Shown: positions 18,640-27,242, counted from the first letter of the stretch. The stretch is DNA of 64,000 bases from Psychromonas sp. CNPT3 (GCF_000153405.2 NC_020802.1:1879883-1943882); one strand, 5' to 3'. Notes: generated from the sequence alone by a model not told the origin. Program-made: numbers and translations.

Positions 18640-18671
18640 TAATTCAGGATCACATAAGTGCTCCTGAATTA
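18640..18671. terminator. hairpin between the AlpA-like gene and the BREX operon
   Basis: Arms TAATTCAGGA (18640-18649) and TCCTGAATTA (18662-18671) are perfect, with a further CAC/GTG pairing in the loop. It lies downstream of the minus-strand AlpA-like gene and may end its transcript or separate it from the BREX promoter. A smaller CCTCA/TGAGG hairpin lies at about 18610-18625. No strong T-tract is seen. Confidence 0.4.
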
Positions 18672-18744
18672 TGTTTAATTTATGCTTTGTACAAATATCA
18701 CTTTCTGCCTATTGGTATTATTTATGCCCGGGTTACATTATATT

Positions 18745-18936
18745 TTAAGCTTCTGCTTCTTCACTCAATGCGATACGTCCAAGCATCCATTCATCAACGT
18801 CACTATCCAACCATGCGACGGCGCGATCACCCAGCGAGATTGTTTTGGGGAATTTGTCATTAGCCATAAATTTATAAATCGTGGCGCGTGCTAAACCCGT
18901 TTTTGCTATTACATCTTTTAATCTAATGAATTTCAT
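18745..18936 (-). CDS. AlpA-family excisionase-like DNA-binding protein
   Basis: A 63-residue helix-turn-helix protein of the AlpA/MerR-like type found in prophages and genomic islands: RLKDVIAKTGLARATIYKFMANDKFPKTI, then VAWLDSDVDEWM. GGGGA precedes the ATG. AlpA-type proteins control expression or excision of integrated elements. It sits between radC and the BREX operon, consistent with an island module. Its promoter region holds an inverted repeat that it may bind itself. Confidence 0.85.
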   Translation of the reverse strand: MKFIRLKDVIAKTGLARATIYKFMANDKFPKTISLGDRAVAWLDSDVDEWMLGRIALSEEAEA

Positions 18937-18941
18937 TGTGT

Positions 18942-18978
18942 GTTCCCCATATCAGTTATCTTCCCTCTGATGGGGAAC
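18942..18978. promoter_or_regulatory. inverted repeat upstream of the AlpA-like gene
   Basis: GTTCCCCATATCAG (18942-18955) pairs with CTGATGGGGAAC (18967-18978), with a 2-base bulge and an 11-bp spacer. One arm contains the GGGGA ribosome site of the AlpA-like gene, so a bound protein or an mRNA hairpin could block its translation. Confidence 0.5.
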
Positions 18979-19027
18979 CTCTGTAATAAATTACGGGACC
19001 AGCTACCTCGATTGTAAAAACATTCAG

Positions 19028-19079
19028 ATATATATCCTTTAGGTGCATAACAAAACCACTCACAAATAAGGATATATAT
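19028..19079. promoter_or_regulatory. 12-bp inverted repeat covering the radC ribosome site
   Basis: ATATATATCCTT (19028-19039) is the exact complement of AAGGATATATAT (19068-19079). The second arm holds the AAGGA ribosome site of radC and ends one base before its ATG. The mRNA could hide its own start region in this stem. Confidence 0.55.
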
Positions 19080-19553
19080 ATGCACCCAACACCGATTAAG
19101 CATTACGTCACTCCCCCTATGACGGAGCATCAAATACTTGAAAAAGCATCAGAGATCATCGCGTCTAAGTTTATTGATGGGATAGCGTTCACTGACGTTA
19201 AAACAACCAAGGAATATTTAACCTTTAAACTGGCTCACCATAAACGAGAAGTATTTGCGGTGATGTTCTTAAATAGCCGGCATCAGCTAATTGAATATAA
19301 GGAGATATTCCACGGCACTATTGATAGTGCCCATATTTATCCGCGAGAAATGCTAAAAGCAGTCCTTAAACTCAATGCGAGTACGGTTATCTTGGCTCAC
19401 AACCATCCCTCAGGCTCCAGCGTCCCCTCAGACGCTGATATCGCTATCACACAGCGTTTAACAAAGGCATTAGAGCTAATAGATGTACGCGTTTTAGATC
19501 ACGTTATAGTCGGCGAAACAGCCACGTCATTCGCAGAGAAGGGATTACTATGA
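19080..19553 (+). CDS. radC: RadC-family JAB/MPN-domain protein of a mobile island
   Basis: A 157-residue RadC that consists only of the C-terminal JAB/MPN domain, with the metal-binding HNHPSG and downstream SD motif (ILAHNHPSGSSVPSDAD). Chromosomal RadC is ~220 residues with an N-terminal HhH region, which is missing here; short forms are typical of integrative elements and prophages. The biochemical role is not established. The ATG follows an AAGGA site within an inverted repeat. Its stop overlaps the start of the broken DUF2787 gene (ATGA), so these two were an operon. Confidence 0.9.
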   Translation: MHPTPIKHYVTPPMTEHQILEKASEIIASKFIDGIAFTDVKTTKEYLTFKLAHHKREVFAVMFLNSRHQLIEYKEIFHGTIDSAHIYPREMLKAVLKLNASTVILAHNHPSGSSVPSDADIAITQRLTKALELIDVRVLDHVIVGETATSFAEKGLL

Positions 19554-19992
19554 AACCTATAAAATTAAAACCTACCGATATTAAAATATCCGCTAAGTTA
19601 TTGGCGAATATCAATAAAACTATTTTAGATAATAAGGTTGATCACAACGCAACTTATCTCACGCTGAATTTAGGGACACTACATATAGTATCGAAGAAGG
19701 TGGATACCATCCGGTTGAGATAGCGCTACAAAAAGATCTGCGCACCAATACATGGGACCTGTTATATATCACTGACTTCGCATATTACAGGCACCCCTAC
19801 CCTGAATTAGTAAAAGATCTGGATTTTGATTTTAGTATCAAGATGTTCTTTGGGGTGCATTGTTCCGCTAGGCTTTTATCGAGCAGAGAGGTTAAGGAGG
19901 TATTTAAAATGTTGGCGTGTGATTTTATTGGTTATTTAGAATGCAATGGAAGTTACCAGACTTTATTTAGCGGGACTCTACGTTTAAAATAG
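19550..19992 (+). pseudogene. DUF2787 family gene broken by a one-base frameshift
   Basis: The frame from ATG at 19550 gives about 57 residues and stops. In the next frame from about 19670 the sequence continues as FRDTTYSIEEGGYHPVEIAL, then WDLLYITDFAY and PELVKDLDFDF up to TAG at 19990-19992. This is the body of DUF2787, a family I associate with radC in genomic islands. Reading AATTTAGG near 19670 as AATTTTAGG would restore one frame, so a single T appears to be lost from a short T run. A sequencing error cannot be excluded. The function of DUF2787 is unknown. Confidence 0.8.
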
Positions 19993-20069
19993 GCTGAAGT
20001 TCAAGCGGTTAAAATCCCTTAACTCTTAGGGTGATTAGTCATCTGCTGAAAATAAGGTTCAGCAAACAA

Positions 20070-20174
20070 ATGTCGCTCATATGGGATGTAGGATTAAACA
20101 TTGCTTTGCGTATATCTGATCTGTTGGCTATTCAATTTATTGAGATAAAAAATGATGGTTTACGCTTTACATAA
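20070..20174 (+). pseudogene. remnant of a tyrosine recombinase (integrase)
   Basis: A 34-codon open stretch encodes DVGLNIALRISDLLAIQF, which matches the region around the first catalytic arginine of phage-type integrases (G-x-x-x-G/A-LRISDLL). Downstream KTKRE-like codons lie in another frame after the stop. The rest of the gene is gone. It lies 120 bp from the tRNA-Val 3' end, where an island integrase is expected, so this is probably the decayed integrase of the element. The plus orientation runs toward the tRNA. Confidence 0.65.
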
Positions 20175-20292
20175 AACCAAGAGAGAATTTTTTTAAAAAA
20201 GACGCTAATAGACTGAACATAGATAAATGTATTGAATTTAAAGGCTTTATATGGGGTTTATAGACGTTCTGGGAAGGTATTAAACTAGATAA

Positions 20293-20368
20293 TGGTGCTC
20301 GCTACTGGATTCGAACCAGTGACCCACGCCATGTCATGGCGGTACTCTACCAACTGAGCTAAGCGAGC
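20293..20368 (-). tRNA. tRNA-Val (anticodon GAC)
   Basis: The minus strand folds as a full cloverleaf: acceptor GCTCGCT/AGCGAGC, D-arm GCTCAGTTGGTA, anticodon loop ATGACAT (anticodon GAC), T-arm ACTGGTTCGAATCCAGT, and an encoded CCA end. The 27-43 pair of the anticodon stem is mismatched. The 3' end faces the island and its integrase remnant, so this is the likely integration site. Confidence 0.93.
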
Positions 20369-20857
20369 ATATAGTTGGTTGCTTTGGAAGCGAGGTAATT
20401 GTGCATTATTGTGTTTCAACTGTCAAACTCTCTTTTATGTTAATGATCTGTTTGATGTTTTTTTAAGCAACCTTGTCTATATCGTTAAATACTCCCCTCT
20501 TTTTTCACTTCGTTTTCTTTTTTTATCTTAAAATGCAGTGTTTGTTATGGAAATTTATAATCCTTACTTTATAATCTCATTTTTCGATAAAGATATTTAT
20601 ACGCCTGTTAGCTCAAGATGCTTTCTCTGGCACTTATTTGGATAACAGTTCTAGGTGTAACCTTTGTTAATGGCGCTTCCCTTTTCATGGAAAGCAACAC
20701 CGAAGTGCTCTTTAAATTAGCACCTAAAAGGACAATCCACCTTAAATTTATCTTTGTTGTTGAGGTGTTTTATAAAATGTTTTTATAAAACCTCATTATA
20801 AAATAGCAATGTATAATAATTTTTTTAAATTTATGCAGAAAAGCGAAGCCCACACTA
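20369..20857. other. AT-rich intergenic region without a recognisable gene
   Basis: This gap, about 490 bp plus the adjoining repeat end, holds no supported reading frame. A near-perfect hairpin at 20762-20794 (GAGG...TTTTATAAAA against its complement) is the only clear structure. It includes the upstream promoter region of the tRNA-Val gene. The part nearest 20858 may be the decayed body of the dispersed repeat. Confidence 0.5.
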
Positions 20858-20894
20858 GCTTGCTGACTTTGCATCTTAAAGTATCAAGGGTATA
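20858..20894 (-). repeat. end of dispersed intergenic repeat (copy 1)
   Basis: Reads as the reverse complement of the family end (GCTTGCTGACTTTGCATCTT then AAAGTATCAAGGGTATA). It abuts the next gene and its AAGGG part provides that gene's ribosome site. Confidence 0.6.
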
Positions 20895-20897
20895 ACC

Positions 20898-21530
20898 ATG
20901 TTATTAACTATTCTTTATATTATCGGGATCACCGCAGAAGCAATGACAGGCGCGATTTCAGCAGGAAAACGTAAGATGGATTGGTTTGGTGTGATGTTTG
21001 TCGCCAGTGCAACCGCAATCGGAGGGGGCACCGCACGTGACATTATTTTAGGTCATTACCCTGTCGCGTGGGTAAAGCACCCTGAATATATTATTATCAC
21101 CTGTATTGCCGGCGTTTTTACGACATTGATTGCGCCTTGGGTTGAACGTAACCAGCGTTTATTTGTGATGTTAGATTCAGTCGGACTTGTCGTATTTAGT
21201 ATTATTGGTTGTCAAATCGCAATAGACATGGGGCTTTACCCTATCATCTGCGTTATAGCTGCCATTATTACCGGTGTATTTGGGGGCTTACTGCGCGATC
21301 TTATTTGTAGCCAAAAACCCATGGTGTTGCATAAAGAGCTTTATGCTTTTGTGGCTTTATTTTCTGGCGTACTTTATCTCGGACTATTACATTACAATGT
21401 GCATGAAAACATAGCGACATTGATAACGTTAATCTTGGGTTTCAGTTTACGCACCACCGCCGTATACTTTTCATGGCATTTACCGGTGTTTCATTTTGAG
21501 TCGGCAATGCCAGAAAAAAATGAAAAATAA
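20898..21530 (+). CDS. TRIC-type cation channel family membrane protein (UPF0126, YicG-like)
   Basis: A 210-residue inner-membrane protein with about seven hydrophobic segments and the two internal repeats of the UPF0126/TRIC family: a GGGTARDI motif near residue 40 and the matching GGLLRDL near residue 130. Bacterial TRIC proteins form trimeric cation (potassium) channels. The ribosome site AAGGG derives from the edge of a dispersed repeat. It is monocistronic, with the next gene convergent. Confidence 0.88.
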   Translation: MLLTILYIIGITAEAMTGAISAGKRKMDWFGVMFVASATAIGGGTARDIILGHYPVAWVKHPEYIIITCIAGVFTTLIAPWVERNQRLFVMLDSVGLVVFSIIGCQIAIDMGLYPIICVIAAIITGVFGGLLRDLICSQKPMVLHKELYAFVALFSGVLYLGLLHYNVHENIATLITLILGFSLRTTAVYFSWHLPVFHFESAMPEKNEK

Positions 21531-21575
21531 AAAGCATGCGCATCATCTTTTATTCAAATGATACGCATACTATTT

Positions 21576-22010
21576 TTATTTAAGTGATTGCTGCTCTAAG
21601 TAAGAAAACGCCGTCAGCATCGCTTGTTCTTGGAATCTTTTCATGCCTAGCTCAACCGCATTGGGATCAGCTTGCGCCCCTGCCAGGCCTTCTTTAACAT
21701 AAGCTGAAGAAATAACATGAACATCTACCTCAGGTATCAATTGCAACGCCCCTTCAATTTTAAAGCTCACTGCACTACCCGCAAATTTGCCTTTTAATGC
21801 ACGTTGTTTGATCACAATGGTATCCACTTTGTAATCTTTCATCAATTGCATAAAATCAAACTGAAACTTTTTTAGGGGGATAGTATTGATAGCATCCACT
21901 AAGGTAAATTTATTAGTACGCACTACGGGTACATCATACAAACCATTTTTTAACTGCATAATTGCGATAACGGCTTCGTTACCAATTAGCTCTACGCCAC
22001 ATACTCTCAT
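21576..22010 (-). CDS. DUF3010 family protein
   Basis: I start this at the ATG preceded by AAGGGGAAAAAAG (MRVCGVELIGNEAVIAIMQL); the frame extends 23 codons further up, but that part is not family-like. The 144-residue product matches the DUF3010 pattern of gammaproteobacteria, an RNase H-fold-like beginning followed by VDTIVIKQRALKGKFAGS. The function is unknown. It stands alone, convergent with the TRIC gene. Confidence 0.8.
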   Translation of the reverse strand: MRVCGVELIGNEAVIAIMQLKNGLYDVPVVRTNKFTLVDAINTIPLKKFQFDFMQLMKDYKVDTIVIKQRALKGKFAGSAVSFKIEGALQLIPEVDVHVISSAYVKEGLAGAQADPNAVELGMKRFQEQAMLTAFSYLEQQSLK

Positions 22011-22256
22011 CTTTTTTCCCCTTAATTTAAACACGCGCATTATCATCGATATCGAACTGACAAGCAAATACAATCCCATTTTATCGACACTATTCTAACG
22101 CGTCTAAAAGATAAAGTGCATTTTAGGTCAACTTCCTTTAATGTACTCATAAATGGGCAGTTTAATGCAGTGTTCTCTCTATCATTTAATGATAACCAGA
22201 TAAACAGATGAGAATGCTCAATTAATTATATTTAATAAAAAAATTAGGACGTTTGT

Positions 22257-22691
22257 ATGCAACCATTACCACATTATTACCATGTTCAATCCCATGCGTC
22301 GCCAAGCAACTACTTAAGAGTTAAAAGTCACAGTCTACCTGACTTAAATGTAGCATCTCCACTGGAATTTGACGGCCCTGGAGGCCAATGGTCTCCCGCG
22401 ACGTTATTAATGTCATCTTTAAGTAGCAGCTATCTTATCTCTTTTAAAACACTCGCTAGACATGCCCAGTTAGATTGGGTTGAGATTGATTGTGTTTCAA
22501 ACGGCCTGCTGGATCGTGTTGAAAAAATAACACAATTCGTAACAATAAAGCATAACATTACACTCAAGCTTAATAGTAAGAGCTCTGCTGAAGAGGCTTT
22601 AATGCTATTACATAAAGCGGAAGAAATATGCCTTATTAGCAACTCAATGAAATGTGAAATTATATTAGATTGTAATATTAGCATCGTCTAA
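22257..22691 (+). CDS. OsmC-like family protein lacking the first catalytic cysteine
   Basis: A 144-residue protein of the OsmC/Ohr fold, recognised by PLEFDGPGGQWSPATLL near residues 36-52 and the C-terminal KAEEICLISNSM segment. In peroxide-reducing members the helix after the PxxLL motif carries a catalytic Cys. Here that helix reads SSLSSSYLISF with no Cys, while the second Cys is kept. Thiol peroxidase activity is therefore doubtful. AGGA precedes the ATG. It is a single gene. Confidence 0.8.
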   Translation: MQPLPHYYHVQSHASPSNYLRVKSHSLPDLNVASPLEFDGPGGQWSPATLLMSSLSSSYLISFKTLARHAQLDWVEIDCVSNGLLDRVEKITQFVTIKHNITLKLNSKSSAEEALMLLHKAEEICLISNSMKCEIILDCNISIV

Positions 22692-22971
22692 AAAAAGCAA
22701 GAAAACGCGGCCAATTTAATATGTTTTACCTGTAACCCCCAAAAGGGTACTACAATACGCATTGTTAATAGTTAACGCGTTTATATCCCTCAAGGTGCTA
22801 AACATCGTTGTTAAAGCACCTCTTTCACCCTCGATTAAAATCTTGACGCCCCTTTATTTATTATATCCCCCCTTTTTTTATTAAGTCGTTTACAAAAAGA
22901 CAATAAAATAACTGCTTTATTCTGTTTTACGGTAAGATAGGGCCTCTTCATTACCTTAGCTTGGAACTACA

Positions 22972-24096
22972 ATGCAATTTGATATGATCAGCACACAGGC
23001 ACAACTTCATGGTTTTATAGAAACACTCGATAACAGCCCCCTTTCTCTTGATACTGAATTTGTACGTACGCGTACCTATGTGGCTAATTTAGGGCTATTA
23101 CAAATTTCTCAAAATGAAAAAATCACCTTAATTGATCCCATTGCAATCACCGATCTTTCTGCCTTTTGGCAAGCGATGGATAATAAAGAATGTATTTTAC
23201 ATGCCAGTAGTGAAGACTTAGAGATCATTCGCGATCACAAAGGAGATCTCAACATCCGCCTTTTTGATACACAAGTTGCCTGTGCATTTCTAAATTTAGG
23301 TGCCTCTCTTGGTTATGCAAAAATGGTCGAAACATTACAAGGCGTTATAGTTGATAAAGGCGAGTCGCGCACCGATTGGTGTAAACGACCTTTAACCGAG
23401 AAACAAGTTGATTATGCCGCCATCGATGTATTGCATTTAAAACCTTGTCTTGAAAAATTAAAAGCGCAGCTTGCTGAAAAAAACATGCTCACTTTTTTTG
23501 AGCAAGAATGTCAAAATATTTTACACCAAAAAATGCACAAGCAAGATCCTGAGAACGTCTATCTGTCGCTCAATAACCTCTTTAAACTAGACAGACAAGG
23601 CCTTGCCATTATCAAAGCTCTGGCAACATGGCGTTTATTAACGGCAATCGAGCGTAACCTCGCCCTTAATTTCGTGGTAAAAGCCGATCATCTCTGGTTA
23701 CTCGCCCATTATCGTCCAACAACCTTAGATGATTTACACCGCTTACATTTACTGCCTAATGAAATACGCATCCATGGCCAAAAAATACTGACTATCATCA
23801 AACAAATAAGTGCACAAGATGAGGACAGTTACCCAGCGCTGATCACCCGCCTTATGGATTTTTCTGCTTATAAAAAGACCTTAAAATCCATACGCGAGCA
23901 AATTCAAACATGTGCGGATAAATACCAGTTACCGGTTGAATTAATCGCCTCTAAACGTGTGATCAATGAATATTTAAGTTGGTGTTGGAAATTAGATGAT
24001 GCGCAACGTAAAACAGCAAAAACACCAAAATTATTAACGGGTTGGCGCCTTGAATTAGTCGGCCATCAGCTAGATCATCGCCAGCCTAAAGCGTGA
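22972..24096 (+). CDS. rnd: ribonuclease D
   Basis: A 3'-5' exoribonuclease of the DEDD family that trims tRNA and other stable RNAs. The exonuclease motifs are visible: LDTEFVRTRTY (Exo I, ~23), HASSEDLEI with DTQVACAF (Exo II), and DYAAIDVLHL (Exo III, ~157). An HRDC domain follows from ~210. The 374-residue length matches E. coli RNase D (375). It is preceded by a 280-bp gap with a hairpin near 22794-22822 and no clear gene. The next gene, ampG, follows 75 bp later. Confidence 0.95.
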   Translation: MQFDMISTQAQLHGFIETLDNSPLSLDTEFVRTRTYVANLGLLQISQNEKITLIDPIAITDLSAFWQAMDNKECILHASSEDLEIIRDHKGDLNIRLFDTQVACAFLNLGASLGYAKMVETLQGVIVDKGESRTDWCKRPLTEKQVDYAAIDVLHLKPCLEKLKAQLAEKNMLTFFEQECQNILHQKMHKQDPENVYLSLNNLFKLDRQGLAIIKALATWRLLTAIERNLALNFVVKADHLWLLAHYRPTTLDDLHRLHLLPNEIRIHGQKILTIIKQISAQDEDSYPALITRLMDFSAYKKTLKSIREQIQTCADKYQLPVELIASKRVINEYLSWCWKLDDAQRKTAKTPKLLTGWRLELVGHQLDHRQPKA

Positions 24097-24171
24097 TTTT
24101 TTTATAAATAAGGCCAGCCCATTAAGCCATAACATTAAAGATAAAAACTGCTCAGGCAACAGGATATAACT

Positions 24172-25548
24172 ATGCAAAACACATTATTAAAAGGCAAACA
24201 CTCATGGAAAGAGAGCGTTTTAAGCTATTTTGATAAGCGCCTTTTATGGATTTTCTTATTAGGTTGCGCCAGTGGTTTCCCTTGGGTTCTCATTGGCTCA
24301 AACATGTCTGGTTGGTTAAAAGATGCGGGATTAACCCGTGCTGCCATTGGTTATTTTGGATCTGTTTTTACTGTTTATGCCATTAACTTCTTATGGGCGC
24401 CTCTGATTGATCGCGTAAAATTACCGGTCTTACACGCACTACTCGGGCAGCGTCGTAGTTGGATCTTTTTGTGCCAAGTGGTCATTTTGATAAGCACGCT
24501 GTTTATTGCCGGCATTAACCCCGCTATCAATTTAATGCAGACCTCGTTCTTAGCCTTGATCATTGCGCTTGCCTCAGCAACACAAGATATTGCCATTGAT
24601 GCTTATCGCATTGATACCTTTCCGCGCTCACTAAGCAGTAAACTCCCACAAGCGTCTGCTATGACAGTAATGGGTTGGTGGACAGGTTATTCTTTACCTG
24701 GCTATTTTGCCTTTAGCAATGCAGACAGTATTGGCTGGAATAACGTTTATTATGGTATGGCAGGTGTTGTGGTACTGCTGATGATTTTTACGCTCTATGT
24801 TAAAGAGCCAAAAACCGAGCGTGAGAATTTACAAAATAAGGCGACCCATCGCTATGCGAAAATGTTTTCATCACCTACATTAACTTGGTTTAGTGTAACG
24901 GTCATTGAGCCTTTTTGGGATTTCTTTAAACGTAATGGCTTAAAGGTGGCGGTCAGTATTTTATTATTTGTCTTTTTGTTTAAAATTGGAGAAGCCTTTC
25001 TGGGGCGTATGTCGATTGTTTTTTACAAAGAGATTGGCTTTAGTAATGCACAAATTGGTTATTATTCTAAATTAATCGGCTGGGGGGCAACGCTCTTTTT
25101 CACCTTATTGGGCAGCCTTGTGAATGTTCGCTTTGGGATAGTACGAGGACTCATGATTGGGGGAAGTGCGATGGCGCTGAGTAACCTAATGTTTGCATGG
25201 ATAGCCAATGTAGGCCCTAATGAGCACCTCTATTTAGCCACTATTTTAGTGGATAATTTTACCACGGCATTTTCGACGGTCGCTTTTGTCTCCTTCTTAA
25301 CCATGCTCACGGGCTCTGCCTTCTCTGCCACACAATATGCCTTACTGGCATCACTTGGTAACTTAGGGCGAACCACCTTAGCCTCGTTTAGTGGCGAATT
25401 AGTTGACCTGTTAAATAATTGGTCAAACTTCTTTATTCTCACCGCGTTGATGGTCTTACCGAGCTTAATACTGCTCTATACTTTGCGCCATTTGTTTGAT
25501 CGCCTCAGCGATCCGGCGCGCCAACAAGAAGATAACGAACGCACATAA
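24172..25548 (+). CDS. ampG: AmpG-family muropeptide permease (MFS)
   Basis: An inner-membrane major facilitator importing GlcNAc-anhydroMurNAc peptides for cell-wall recycling, which also feeds beta-lactamase induction where AmpR/AmpC exist. Of 458 residues, the start FDKRLLWIFLLGCASGFPW is the AmpG signature. WAPLIDR and ATQDIAIDAYRID follow, and about twelve membrane segments are seen. E. coli AmpG is 491 residues, so this is a slightly shorter but complete form. A strong bidirectional terminator follows. Confidence 0.93.
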   Translation: MQNTLLKGKHSWKESVLSYFDKRLLWIFLLGCASGFPWVLIGSNMSGWLKDAGLTRAAIGYFGSVFTVYAINFLWAPLIDRVKLPVLHALLGQRRSWIFLCQVVILISTLFIAGINPAINLMQTSFLALIIALASATQDIAIDAYRIDTFPRSLSSKLPQASAMTVMGWWTGYSLPGYFAFSNADSIGWNNVYYGMAGVVVLLMIFTLYVKEPKTERENLQNKATHRYAKMFSSPTLTWFSVTVIEPFWDFFKRNGLKVAVSILLFVFLFKIGEAFLGRMSIVFYKEIGFSNAQIGYYSKLIGWGATLFFTLLGSLVNVRFGIVRGLMIGGSAMALSNLMFAWIANVGPNEHLYLATILVDNFTTAFSTVAFVSFLTMLTGSAFSATQYALLASLGNLGRTTLASFSGELVDLLNNWSNFFILTALMVLPSLILLYTLRHLFDRLSDPARQQEDNERT

Positions 25549-25550
25549 TA

Positions 25551-25592
25551 AAAAAAGCCTCGCTAAAGATCATCTTTAGCGAGGCTTTTTTT
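25551..25592. terminator. bidirectional rho-independent terminator
   Basis: A near-perfect stem (AAGCCTCGCTAAAGAT against ATCTTTAGCGAGGCTT) is flanked by A-runs and T-runs, between convergent ampG and the RIO kinase gene. Its right side overlaps the end of the kinase gene by two bases. Confidence 0.92.
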
Positions 25593-26442
25593 AAACTTCG
25601 AAATCGGCAATACGTTGCTGATTTTCTTCAAACTCTTCTCTTGCAGCACTGATCTCATCTAAAATACTGCCTACATTAGTGATGCTATCATCTTCGACCA
25701 CTTGCCCCGTTAAGACACTGTTTTTACTTAATTCGCCCGCTTCATATAATCCCCAAATTTCTTTGGCGTATTGCGTCTGCGAAAGCTCTGGTGCAAATTG
25801 CGCGTAATAGCTACGCATATTATTTATATCTCTAAATAGCATACTTTTTGCATTGTTATTACCGGCTGCATTCACAGCTTGTGGCAAATCAATGATCACA
25901 GGTCCCCATTCATCAACGAGTACATTAAACTCAGAAAGGTCACCATGAATGATGCCGACACTTAACATTAATACGACATTACGCATCATCTGCCAGTGAT
26001 CTTCAATTGCTTGCTCTGCTGACATCGAAATATCATTTAAACGAGGCGCGGCAAAACCCTCTTCATCCGTTACCAAATCCATCAACAAAACGCCTTCAAA
26101 ACAACCATAAGGTTGTGGCACACGTACACCGGCATCTGCCAGTTTATACAGTGCATCTACTTCTGCATTTTGCCATACTTTTTCTTGCTGCTCGCGGCCA
26201 AATTTAGAGCCTTTTTGCATCGCACGCGAACGCCGACCACTGCGAACTTTACGCCCTTCGGTATATAAAACAGCTTGTTTAAAACTACGTTTACTTGCCT
26301 CTTTATACACTTTTGCACAGCGTATATGTGGCCCACATTGCACCATATATACCGTTGCTTCTTTACCACTCATTAATTGACCTAATACAGCGTCAATCAA
26401 GCCATCATCAACTAATGGTTGGATCCTCTTGGGTATTTTCAT
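25591..26442 (-). CDS. RIO1-type protein serine kinase (PA4780-like)
   Basis: A 283-residue bacterial RIO kinase. It has the ATP-binding segment LMSGKEATVYMV (~22-33), the catalytic loop HGDLSEFNVLVD (~165) and the metal-binding DLPQAV (~185), which replaces the DFG of ordinary kinases as usual in RIO proteins. A basic stretch RKVRSGRRSRAMQKGSKFGR may contact nucleic acid. Bacterial substrates are not established. It lies 10 bp after the cutC stop in the same direction, so co-transcription is likely in the order cutC then RIO. Confidence 0.92.
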   Translation of the reverse strand: MKIPKRIQPLVDDGLIDAVLGQLMSGKEATVYMVQCGPHIRCAKVYKEASKRSFKQAVLYTEGRKVRSGRRSRAMQKGSKFGREQQEKVWQNAEVDALYKLADAGVRVPQPYGCFEGVLLMDLVTDEEGFAAPRLNDISMSAEQAIEDHWQMMRNVVLMLSVGIIHGDLSEFNVLVDEWGPVIIDLPQAVNAAGNNNAKSMLFRDINNMRSYYAQFAPELSQTQYAKEIWGLYEAGELSKNSVLTGQVVEDDSITNVGSILDEISAAREEFEENQQRIADFEV

Positions 26443-26452
26443 GTTTCTTTCA

Positions 26453-27184
26453 TCATTCCATTTTTACTATCGCTTCTTTCAGCGCCTTTATTTTAAGGGG
26501 GCTAGCCACACTAATTTGGGTGAATTCATTTAAACTCCCACAGCCAGCTATCTTTTTCATTGCACTGAATTGTTGTTCTTTGGCAGAGAAATGCACTTCT
26601 CTTATCCCGGTTTGTTTAATAATTTGCTCAACATTATGAGCACCGACACCCGCACCCGCCATCACCGATAATCGACCTTGTGTTCGCGATACCATGTGCT
26701 TAATTGTCTCAATACCCGTTAATGCATTACTCGCACGGCCCGAGGTTAAAATACGTTCACAACCCGCGCTTAATATTTTATCTAACGCGTCGTCCATATC
26801 AGCGACACAATCAATCGCGCGATGAAAAGTAACACCTAAGCCTTTACTTTCCTGCATGAGACTGCGTAATACATCGAGATCCACGCCTGCATTTTCATTT
26901 AAAACGCCAAAAACAACGCCTTGAACACCCAATTTTCGTGCATGATATATCTCTTTATGCATCATTTCTATTTCAAAATCTGAATATAAGAAATCCCCAT
27001 CACGCGGACGGATCATAGCATAAATAGGGAGTTGAGCATGCTTTAACGTGGCGCTTATCAATGCATGGCTCGGGGTTAGCCCTCCAAGCGCTAATGCACT
27101 ACATAATTCGATACGGCCCGCACCTGCACTCTGTGCATTAAATAATGAGGTAATATTATCAATGCAAACTTCTATATTTATCAT
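26453..27184 (-). CDS. cutC: CutC family protein
   Basis: A TIM-barrel protein named for copper homeostasis, although its enzymatic role is unresolved. I start it at the ATG giving MINIEVCIDNITSLFNAQ, preceded by CAGGT; an ATG 21 bp upstream gives a less likely N-terminus. The 243-residue length is normal. Family segments visible are GAGRIELCSALALGGLTPS, MIRPRDGDFLYS and TFHRAID. It is followed closely by the RIO kinase gene. Confidence 0.92.
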   Translation of the reverse strand: MINIEVCIDNITSLFNAQSAGAGRIELCSALALGGLTPSHALISATLKHAQLPIYAMIRPRDGDFLYSDFEIEMMHKEIYHARKLGVQGVVFGVLNENAGVDLDVLRSLMQESKGLGVTFHRAIDCVADMDDALDKILSAGCERILTSGRASNALTGIETIKHMVSRTQGRLSVMAGAGVGAHNVEQIIKQTGIREVHFSAKEQQFSAMKKIAGCGSLNEFTQISVASPLKIKALKEAIVKME

Positions 27185-27242
27185 GTTATACCTGATTTTA
27201 TCCATTTTAATGGCATAAGAGTAACGTAGCCCAATAAAATAG

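Noticed and set aside
1-20290. The second attachment site of the island inside the window
   Set aside because: I looked for another copy of the tRNA-Val 3' end (TTCGAATCCAGTAGCGAGCA) and found none, so the left end should be outside the window.
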